7,513 nucleotides of DNA from Clostridia bacterium (GTDB lineage: Bacteria; Bacillota; Clostridia; TANB77; CAG-508): assembly GCA_900772235.1 (NCBI GenBank), contig CAAGQX010000123.1, positions 1 through 7,513 of the forward strand, written 5' to 3'. A program made the translations under genes and the position numbers. The notes under the pieces were generated by a model. The model was not told the origin of the DNA, did no database searches, and worked only from the letters and a program-made list of their open reading frames with translations. Below, in pieces: positions 1 through 5,547 of the stretch (its first letter is position 1; the number at the start of each line of letters is the position of its first letter).

Positions 1-18
1 AGTATATGCCCAGCATTC

Positions 19-59
19 CGCTTCAGCAAAAATGCTTCGCATTTAAGTTGCTTGAAGCG
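19..59. repeat. Long imperfect hairpin
   Basis: Bases 19-25 (CGCTTCA) pair with 53-59 (TGAAGCG), 26-29 (GCAA) with 48-51 (TTGC), and 30-35 (AAATGC) with 39-44 (GCATTT) around a TTC loop. Small bulges lie at 45-47 and 52. The stem of about 17 pairs is unusually GC-containing for this window. It lies beyond the end of cdsA on its transcript, but no U-tract follows the stem on either strand, so it is not a standard terminator. It may belong to an intergenic palindromic repeat family. Function unknown. Confidence 0.5.
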
Positions 60-83
60 AACGTAGGTCGAACTCATTTTTTA

Positions 84-172
84 TTTTATATATAGATATT
101 TCGTAAAACGCTATACTACAAATATACTTTTTATATATAGATATTTCGTAAAATACTATACTACAAATATAC
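84..172. repeat. Two-copy 45-bp tandem repeat
   Basis: Copy 1 (84-127) and copy 2 (129-172) are 44-base units in direct orientation, one base apart. They differ only at two adjacent positions: CG at 109-110 in copy 1 and TA at the matching place in copy 2. Each contains the segment GATATTTCGTAAAA and ends CTACAAATATAC. The pair sits immediately downstream of cdsA in its transcription direction. It looks like a recent duplication. No coding frame or known element is recognised in it. Confidence 0.8.
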
Positions 173-181
173 CTTTTCTAA

Positions 182-988
182 TTAGTGCATTAATATTAAT
201 AAAAAGTATGCAAATGGTGCCACAAACATTATACTATCAATTCTATCTAACATTCCTCCGTGTCCTGGTATTATATTTCCATAATCTTTTATGTCCATTT
301 CCCTTTTTATACTAGATGCCGATAAATCTCCTAATTGGCTTAGAACACTTAAAACTAATGTCATAATAGCTACAAATATATAAGACCATTCTATATTTAC
401 ATATTTTTCTAAAACTATAGTATAAATTACAGCAATAACTATTGCTCCTATAGTTCCTCCAATACTTCCTTCTATTGATTTTTTAGGACTAATTTTTGTT
501 AATTTATGTTTTCCCCATCTTACTCCAACTGCATATGCAAATGTATCTGTTCCCCAAGCAGCAATTAAAATATACCAAATTAAGAATTTTCCATTTGGCA
601 TGCTGTATACTAGCGGTAAAAATAGTATAAATCCTATTACATAGCATATGCCAAAGAATGTTGCAAATATATCTTTTGGCTCAATTTTCATAGAAGTTAC
701 TATTATATTTATAAATAATACTACTATGCTTGTTGGTAATAACATAATTAATATTTTAATCCATATTGCCATTGGTATAATATGTATAAACGCAATTAAT
801 GCTGCTAAAATATAGCCTAAATATTTTACTGGCTTATATTTTTTTTCTATTGCGTGAAAATACTCATACATAGATATTTCTGCAACAACTGCAAATAAAA
901 CATCTATTATATATTTATTACCAAATATTAAAATTAATGCTACTATTGGAAATCCTATTACTCCCGTTAATATTCTTTTTAATTTCAT
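182..988 (-). CDS. cdsA: Phosphatidate cytidylyltransferase (CDP-diacylglycerol synthase)
   Basis: This integral membrane enzyme converts phosphatidic acid and CTP to CDP-diacylglycerol and pyrophosphate, the branch-point intermediate of phospholipid synthesis. The 268-residue product has the usual family length. It is strongly hydrophobic with several predicted membrane segments: residues about 9-35, 57-100, 108-128, 135-150, 178-192 and 203-220. The complete CDP-alcohol cytidylyltransferase signature lies near the C-terminus (about 225-251): S-x-I-K-R, then K-D, then P-G-H-G-G-M-L-D-R-I-D, including the acidic and basic residues used for metal and nucleotide binding. The ATG at 988 is preceded by AAAGGAG (996-1002) at seven bases. 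It starts 44 bases after uppS ends; uppS-cdsA is a widespread bacterial order, usually continued by dxr, but here the sequence after cdsA is non-coding repeat. The assignment is firm. Confidence 0.97.
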   Translation of the reverse strand: MKLKRILTGVIGFPIVALILIFGNKYIIDVLFAVVAEISMYEYFHAIEKKYKPVKYLGYILAALIAFIHIIPMAIWIKILIMLLPTSIVVLFINIIVTSMKIEPKDIFATFFGICYVIGFILFLPLVYSMPNGKFLIWYILIAAWGTDTFAYAVGVRWGKHKLTKISPKKSIEGSIGGTIGAIVIAVIYTIVLEKYVNIEWSYIFVAIMTLVLSVLSQLGDLSASSIKREMDIKDYGNIIPGHGGMLDRIDSIMFVAPFAYFLLILMH

Positions 989-1032
989 AAAATTGCTCCT
1001 TTAGTATTACTCAATATTTTATCGATTATGTA

Positions 1033-1764
1033 TTACTCTTTTTCATCTGGTCGCCCACCAAATCTTCTATTTCTGTGTTGATATACTTTTATTGCTTCTA
1101 TTAAATCCTCTTCTAAAAATTCTGGCCAATGTTTATCTGGAAAATAAAATTCTGTATATGTAAGTTGCCAAGGAAGGAAATTGCTAGTTCTAAGTTCTCT
1201 ACTAGTTCTTATCATTAAATCTGGATCTGGCTGACCTGCTGTATATATATTGTTTGATATTGTTTCTTCTGTTATATCTTCTACTTTTAATTCTCCATTT
1301 TTTACTTTTTGTGCTATTTCTTTTGTTGCGTGAACTATTTCTGCTCTTCCTCCATAATTAAAAGCTATATTTAATGTAAGTCCTGTGTTGTTTTTTGTTT
1401 TTTCTACTAGTTTTTCTATTCTAGGTTTTATTTCCTCTGGTATATTTTCTTTTTCTCCAATAACTCTTATTTTTATATTTTCTAAATCCATTCTTCTAAG
1501 CATTGCATCTAAATTAGCTTTTAAAATAAGCATTAATGCAGATACTTCTGCTTTACTTCTTTTCCAATTTTCTGTTGAAAATGCATATACTGTTAAATAT
1601 TTTATTCCCAATTTATTGCAAAACTTTGCTATATTTTCTAAATTTTTTGAACCTGCTTTATGTCCTTCCTTCGTACTTAGTCCATTATTTTTTGCCCATC
1701 TTCTGTTTCCATCCATAATGATTGCAATATGCTTTGGTAAATTTTGTACATCTATTTCTTCCAT
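1033..1764 (-). CDS. uppS: Isoprenyl transferase (undecaprenyl diphosphate synthase, UppS)
   Basis: This soluble cis-prenyltransferase condenses farnesyl diphosphate with isopentenyl diphosphates to make undecaprenyl diphosphate, precursor of the lipid carrier for cell-wall polymers. The 243-residue product is of normal length. Visible motifs are I-M-D-G-N-R-R-W-A (16-24) with the catalytic Asp18, G-H (34-35), F-S-T-E-N-W (62-67), and the C-terminal IPP-binding block with Arg186, Arg192 and Ser194, ending R-R-F-G-G (233-237). Residue 189 is Arg (codon AGA), where family members usually have Gly in the R-T-[SG]-G-E stretch. The ATG at 1764 has an excellent ribosome binding site, GGAGGAG (1770-1776). 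It is followed by cdsA after 44 bases and preceded by a 154-base AT-rich gap after hemW. The family call is firm; whether product length is C55 cannot be read from sequence alone. Confidence 0.97.
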   Translation of the reverse strand: MEEIDVQNLPKHIAIIMDGNRRWAKNNGLSTKEGHKAGSKNLENIAKFCNKLGIKYLTVYAFSTENWKRSKAEVSALMLILKANLDAMLRRMDLENIKIRVIGEKENIPEEIKPRIEKLVEKTKNNTGLTLNIAFNYGGRAEIVHATKEIAQKVKNGELKVEDITEETISNNIYTAGQPDPDLMIRTSRELRTSNFLPWQLTYTEFYFPDKHWPEFLEEDLIEAIKVYQHRNRRFGGRPDEKE

Positions 1765-1918
1765 TAAAACTCCTCCATATTTAATAATTGTTTAATACAT
1801 AAGCAAGCTTTGCTTTTTCTTATATTTTAAAAATTAACTTTTACTATTTTTTCCTTGTATTATTTTATCATACTATTTATAAAAAATGAAACATTTTCAA
1901 AAATAATTTATTTTATAT

Positions 1919-3042
1919 TTATACAAATTCTTCCCAAACTAAATTTGCTAAATCTATTCCTTTGTTTGTTAAAGTTATAGAGTCAATATCAACTTCTAGT
2001 AAACCTTCTTCCACTAATTTGTTTAATTCATTCTTAAAAAGATATATTGGATTATCTATAAATTTATTTTTAAATTCTGATATTTTAATTCCTTTTATTT
2101 TCCTTAAACCAAGTAGCATATATTCTTTTTCTTCCATTATTTTATCTTGTTTTTCATTTACTATATGTTTACTATTATTTTTAATATACTCTTCTAAATT
2201 TTCTACATTTGAATAGCGCACTTTATTTATATATGAATGTGCTGCAAGCCCAAATCCCAAATATTCTTTTTGTTTCCAACAATTAGCATTATGTTTAGAT
2301 TCATAACCTGGTTTTGCAAAATTAGATATTTCATAATGCATATATCCGAGCTTTTTCTAGTTCTTGTTTTACCAGCCAATATTCTTCTCTTTCCGTTTCT
2401 TCACTTGGCAGATTTAATATTCCTTCTTGTATTTCTCTCTCTATTGGTGTATTTTCTTCTACTATTAGTGAATATACAGATATATGCTCTGGATTTAGCT
2501 CCTTAATTTTCTTTAAATCTTTACTTACATCTTCTAAAGTCTGCATAGGCAAACCTATCATTAAGTCTACATTTATATTTTTTATACCTAGTTTTCTTGC
2601 CATTTTATATGTTTCTAAAAATTCCGCAAAATTATGAATTCTTCCAAGCATTTTTAATAAACTATCGTTACTCGACTGTAAACCTATGCTTAATCTATTT
2701 ATTCCTGCTCCGTATATATGTTTTAAACTTTTCTTCAGTAGCTGTCCCAGGGTTTACTTCTATTGTAACTTCTGCTTCTTTTCGTACTTTATAATTTTTT
2801 CTTACAGTATTTAATATTTCTACAATATGTTTTGAATCTATATATGACGGAGTGCCTCCTCCAATATAAATTGTAGTAATTTCATATTCCTGAATATTTT
2901 TTGCACTTTCTTCTATTTCTTTTTTTAATGCTTTAACATATTCTTCCATTTGGCTATTTTTATCCCCATATGATATAAAATCACAGTAATTACATTTCTT
3001 TTTACAAAATGGAATGTGTATGTAAATTCCTAATTCTTTCAT
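1919..3042 (-). CDS. hemW: HemW-like radical SAM heme chaperone, interrupted by two +1 frameshifts
   Basis: HemW (formerly grouped with coproporphyrinogen III dehydrogenases) is a radical SAM protein linked to heme binding and delivery. Frame 0 runs from ATG 3042 to a TAG at 2695-2697. A second frame carries the middle and stops at TGA 2331-2333. A third runs to TAA at 1919. Removing one base at each junction gives about 373 residues, the family's usual length. The first segment has Y-I-H-I-P-F-C-x3-C-x2-C-D-F (Cys13, 17, 20; Phe22 where HemN has a fourth Cys) and G-G-G-T-P-S (61-66). The middle has I-N-R-L-S-I-G-L-Q, and the last has Y-E-I-S-N-F-A-K-P-G-Y. The HNxxYW heme-associated motif reads H-N-A-N-C-W, so its Tyr is Cys. 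A ribosome binding site, AAGAGGT, lies at 3047-3053. Conservation across all three segments argues against old decay. It could be a recoded gene, a recent pseudogene, or a gene with sequence errors. Confidence 0.85.
2346..2348 (-). other. Second +1 frameshift point in hemW (in-frame CGG)
   Basis: On the coding strand the frame-0 codons are GAA AAA GCT CGG ATA, ending in TGA five codons after the CGG. Skipping the C of CGG gives GCT GGA TAT ATG CAT TAT GAA, reading A-G-Y-M-H-Y-E-I-S-N-F-A, which matches the HemW family exactly. The new frame has a TAG at 2357-2359, so the shift must occur downstream of that. The five-A run just before GCT is an alternative site: removing one A gives E-K-L-G-Y, also acceptable. 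Confidence 0.7.
2710..2712 (-). other. First +1 frameshift point in hemW (in-frame CGG)
   Basis: On the coding strand the frame-0 codons are ACA TAT ATA CGG AGC AGG, ending in TAG five codons after the CGG. Skipping the C gives ATA GGA GCA GGA ATA AAT AGA, reading I-G-A-G-I-N-R-L-S-I-G, with the spacing of the family's E-K-L-x-x-L-x-x-A-G-[IV]-N-R stretch. The +1 frame is open only from about 2753. An extra base in the AAAA run about ten bases upstream would also restore the frame, so the exact base is not certain. Confidence 0.7.
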
Positions 3043-3075
3043 TTTTACCTCTTGTTTTATTCTTTTTTAGTAATT

Positions 3076-3191
3076 TGTAGGAGCGGGTTCCAAACCCGCC
3101 CGTTCGTGAACCATTGATAAATATTATTGCATAATTGAGCAAAAATAAATGCAATAATGTTCTATTTCGGGCGATTAAAATCGCCCCTACA
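3076..3191. repeat. Dispersed MITE-like hairpin element, copy 1
   Basis: The element is bounded by imperfect terminal inverted repeats, TGTAGGAGCG and CGCCCCTACA (one mismatch), with ATTT next to GTAG/CTAC on both sides as a possible target duplication. It contains three palindromes: GCGGGTT-CCA-AACCCGC (3083-3099), a 10-base inverted repeat ATTATTGCAT/ATGCAATAAT (3123-3132 and 3149-3158), and GGGCGATT-AA-AATCGCCC (3169-3186). It codes for nothing evident and fills most of the whiA-hemW gap. About 85 bases match, inverted, the copy at 7359-7443. The stems lack U-tracts in the gene direction, so they are not clear terminators, though they could protect or process the message. Confidence 0.85.
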
Positions 3192-3223
3192 TTTTTCATA
3201 GATTACTTTACACTATCTTATTC

Positions 3224-3862
3224 TTACATTTCCTTAGCTATTTGGTTTATCTTATTTAATCTATGGCTTACACCAGATTTTCCTATTGGTTTTACTAACA
3301 TTTTTCCCAGTTCTTCATAAGAAGCATCTGGATTTTTTATTCTTAATTCTGCAATTTCTTTTAGATTTTCTGGTAATGTATGAAATTTATGTTTTTGTTT
3401 TAATAATTTTATACTTTTTATTTGTTCAACAGCTGCATCTATTGTTTTATTTAAATTTGCTGTTTCGCAGTTTACTACTCTATTTATATTATTTCTTGTA
3501 TCTTTTATTACTCTAGCTTCTTCAAACCTTAATACAGCATTATTTGCTCCTATTAATGCTAAAAATGCAGATATACTTTCTCCATCTTTTATGTATATAA
3601 TTGTTCCATTGCCTTTTTTAGTAATTCCTACATTTTCTATGTTGCATTGCTCCAATAATGTTTTTGCCTGCTCAGCCTTTTTCTTGGTTTTAAATAAAAT
3701 TTCTAAGTGATAATCTTTTTCTGGTGAATTTATAAAGCCAGACTTAATAAAAGCCTCTCTTATATAAAGCCTTGCTAATTGCTCGTCTTGTTTTAAACTA
3801 CTATTATTATCCCACATTTTTAATTCTAACAATTCATTTTTTAAATCTGATGAAAAAGACAT
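3224..3862 (-). CDS. whiA: Shortened WhiA-type DNA-binding regulator
   Basis: WhiA proteins combine an N-terminal LAGLIDADG homing-endonuclease-like domain (no nuclease activity) with a C-terminal helix-turn-helix. They control sporulation genes in actinomycetes and affect division and chromosome segregation in Firmicutes. This 212-residue product starts with the family's M-S-F-S-S, then passes within about 15-25 residues to the second LAGLIDADG half (R-L-Y-I-R-E-A-F-I-K-S-G near 31-42, then Y-H-L-E-I). It continues through V-N-C-E-T-A-N-L-N-K-T (130-140) to the helix-turn-helix region ending K-S-G-V-S-H-R-L-N-K (about 195-204). Usual WhiA length is just over 300, so roughly 95 residues, the first half-domain, are missing with no frame disruption. 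The ATG at 3862 is chosen because of the family start and AAAGGAG at 3868-3874; an upstream GTG at 3880 has no such support. It starts two bases after prmC ends. Confidence 0.9.
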   Translation of the reverse strand: MSFSSDLKNELLELKMWDNNSSLKQDEQLARLYIREAFIKSGFINSPEKDYHLEILFKTKKKAEQAKTLLEQCNIENVGITKKGNGTIIYIKDGESISAFLALIGANNAVLRFEEARVIKDTRNNINRVVNCETANLNKTIDAAVEQIKSIKLLKQKHKFHTLPENLKEIAELRIKNPDASYEELGKMLVKPIGKSGVSHRLNKINQIAKEM

Positions 3863-3864
3863 TT

Positions 3865-4713
3865 TTACTCCTTTTGGCACACTATTATTCTATCATTTCC
3901 AGATAGATCTTTTTTTGAATATATTTTGTTGTATTTTTTACTTAATTTTACAAGTTCTATAACCGCTTCTTTTTGGTCATACCCAATTTCTAAACATAAA
4001 TACCCACTTTTTTCTAAGTATTTATATGCTTCATTAATTATTTTTTTGTAAAACTCAAGCCCATCTTGTCCACCATCTAGTGCCATATGTGGCTCGTTTC
4101 TCACCTCAGGACTTAATGTATCTATTACCTTCGTTTTTATATATGGCGGGTTAGAAACTATTATATCAAATTTTTCATTTATATTCTCAAACAAATCTGA
4201 TTGCAATAGTTTTATATTCTCTACGCCATTTTTCTTGCAATTTTTCTTAGCAACTTCAAGAGCAGGTTTGCTTATATCTGTTGCAACTATACTTGCTATT
4301 TGGGCATTTTTTGCAATTGAAATAGCAATTGCTCCACTTCCTGTGCATAAATCTAAGAGTTTATTTGCTTTTATTTGTTTTGATAAATTCATTGTTTCTT
4401 CTACTAAAATTTCCGTATCCGGTTGTGGTATTAAAACATCTTCATTTACAAAAAAATTTAAGCCCATAAACTCTTGATTGTTTATTATATATTGTAGTGG
4501 CACACCTTTAGTTAGTTTGTTCACATCTTTTTTTATTTTATCAAAGATACCTTCTCTTACCTTTTCTGTTTCATTTATCATTAAATATTCTTTAGTTTGT
4601 TTTAAAGCATATGAAACTAATATTTTGGCTTTTAGAATTGGCTCTTCGATATTCTCTTTTTTTAATTCATTAATACAATAAATTAGAACTTCTTTTATTG
4701 TCAAATTAATCAC
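3865..4713 (-). CDS. prmC: Peptide chain release factor N5-glutamine methyltransferase
   Basis: PrmC (HemK) uses S-adenosylmethionine to methylate the glutamine of the GGQ motif in release factors RF1 and RF2, improving translation termination. The product has an N-terminal helical substrate-binding region (about 1-85), the link I-P-Q-P-D-T-E (95-101; commonly Arg in place of the Gln), the SAM-binding loop L-D-L-C-T-G-S-G (120-127), and the catalytic N-P-P-Y (188-191). The usual length is about 280. The GTG at 4713 overlaps the uppP stop as GTGA and gives 282 residues, but its nearest purine run (AAGG) is directly adjacent. A TTG at 4704 would start M-T-I-K-E, typical of the family, with AAGGTGAT, complementary to the 16S 3' end, four bases upstream; it would give 279 residues. 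The start is therefore uncertain, the function is not. Tight overlaps imply translational coupling. Confidence 0.96.
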   Translation of the reverse strand: MINLTIKEVLIYCINELKKENIEEPILKAKILVSYALKQTKEYLMINETEKVREGIFDKIKKDVNKLTKGVPLQYIINNQEFMGLNFFVNEDVLIPQPDTEILVEETMNLSKQIKANKLLDLCTGSGAIAISIAKNAQIASIVATDISKPALEVAKKNCKKNGVENIKLLQSDLFENINEKFDIIVSNPPYIKTKVIDTLSPEVRNEPHMALDGGQDGLEFYKKIINEAYKYLEKSGYLCLEIGYDQKEAVIELVKLSKKYNKIYSKKDLSGNDRIIVCQKE

Positions 4714-4717
4714 CTTA
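4702..4717 (-). promoter_or_regulatory. prmC: Ribosome binding site favouring a TTG start of prmC
   Basis: On the coding strand AAGGTGAT (4709-4716) resembles the anti-16S consensus and lies four bases before TTG (4702-4704). It covers both the uppP stop codon TGA and the alternative GTG start at 4711-4713. The arrangement suggests that ribosomes finishing uppP restart here. Confidence 0.45.
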
Positions 4718-5516
4718 TTAGTGCTGTTAATATTACTGCTATTCCTATAACTATTCTATATATAGCAAATACTTTAAAGCTTCCTTTTTTTAAATAATCT
4801 AATAAAAATTTAATTATTAAAATTCCTACTATAAAACTAAATAATATTCCTAGCCAGAAAGCTAAACTACTAAAGTCAAAATTTTTCATATCGAATATTA
4901 CTGCTGCCGCTGTTATTGGTGTTGCAAGTAAAAATGAATATTTTGCTGCACTTTCTCTATCAATTTCCAAAGCTCTTGCTACTGTCATTGTTATTCCTGA
5001 GCGTGATACCCCTGGGAATGCAGCTGCTAATGCTTGTGAAGTTCCAATTGTCACTGATTGTTTTAAAGTTATATTTTCATATTTAGTTTTTGATTTTGCT
5101 TTTTTATCTACAATATATAAAATTATTCCCATTACTATTAATGTTATTGCTATAACTATCATTTCTACATTTAAGCTTTTCTCAAATATTTTCTCAGAAA
5201 CCTTGCTTAGTAATACGCTTAGTATTCCTGCTGGTATAGTTGCTATAACTAAATACCAAAATATTTTTCCCTCTGTTGTTTTTTTCTTTTTTACAACTTG
5301 GTTATACCCTCCTACTATTAGTTTTACCCAATCTTTAAAGAAAAATATAACTATTGCAAGTAAAGTTCCTATATGTAATGCAACATCAAATGATGCTGGC
5401 ATTTGGTTCCATCCTAATATCCACGGAAATAAGTTCAAATGTGCAGAACTTGATACTGGCAAAAATTCTGTAAGTCCTTGTATTATTCCTAAAATTATTG
5501 CTTGATAAACTGGCAT
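4710..5516 (-). CDS. uppP: Undecaprenyl-diphosphatase (UppP/BacA family)
   Basis: This polytopic membrane phosphatase removes one phosphate from undecaprenyl diphosphate, regenerating the undecaprenyl phosphate carrier for peptidoglycan and other wall polymers. Extra copies can confer bacitracin resistance in some bacteria. The 268-residue product shows both family motifs: Q-G-L-T-E-F-L-P-V-S-S-S-A-H-L (13-27; Glu17 and His27 in the active region) and P-G-V-S-R-S-G (168-174) with the essential Arg172. Hydrophobic segments run through most of the chain, for example 46-60, 88-104, 118-136, 216-238 and 250-266. The ATG at 5516 follows GAAGGG (5522-5527) at five bases. It starts 31 bases after the TPR gene and ends overlapping prmC. 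Together with uppS in the same window it covers synthesis and activation of the lipid carrier. Confident assignment. Confidence 0.97.
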   Translation of the reverse strand: MPVYQAIILGIIQGLTEFLPVSSSAHLNLFPWILGWNQMPASFDVALHIGTLLAIVIFFFKDWVKLIVGGYNQVVKKKKTTEGKIFWYLVIATIPAGILSVLLSKVSEKIFEKSLNVEMIVIAITLIVMGIILYIVDKKAKSKTKYENITLKQSVTIGTSQALAAAFPGVSRSGITMTVARALEIDRESAAKYSFLLATPITAAAVIFDMKNFDFSSLAFWLGILFSFIVGILIIKFLLDYLKKGSFKVFAIYRIVIGIAVILTALIR

Positions 5517-5547
5517 AATAACCCTTCTTTCTTAATTAATCTTATGT

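Noticed and set aside
1..80. tRNA-like stretch at the left end
   Set aside because: There is a strong hairpin, but no cloverleaf, no proper T-loop GTTCGANNC context and no acceptor pairing; the T-run is too far from the stem for a terminator.
1385..1795. Open frame on the plus strand opposite uppS, and similar plus-strand frames elsewhere
   Set aside because: They lie antisense to genes with complete conserved motifs, are rich in Phe, Leu and Ser from reading AT-rich sequence backwards, and lack family features.
1765..1918. Possible promoter (TATGAT at 1867-1872) and weak hairpin (1883-1897) between hemW and uppS
   Set aside because: No convincing -35 box at 16-18 bases, and the stem has one G-C pair, so neither a promoter nor a terminator can be supported from sequence alone.
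3043..3075. Separate promoter for hemW just upstream of its start
   Set aside because: TTGGAA inside the repeat with a 17-base spacer leads to CTAAAA, a poor -10. Nothing else resembles a promoter.
3083..3186. Hairpins of the repeat element as rho-independent terminators of whiA
   Set aside because: On the minus strand neither stem is followed by a U-tract. They fit a dispersed repeat better.
3863..3880. Extension of WhiA to a GTG at 3880
   Set aside because: The added residues are encoded by the ribosome binding site region and overlap prmC. M-S-F-S-S at 3862 is the family start, with AAAGGAG correctly spaced.
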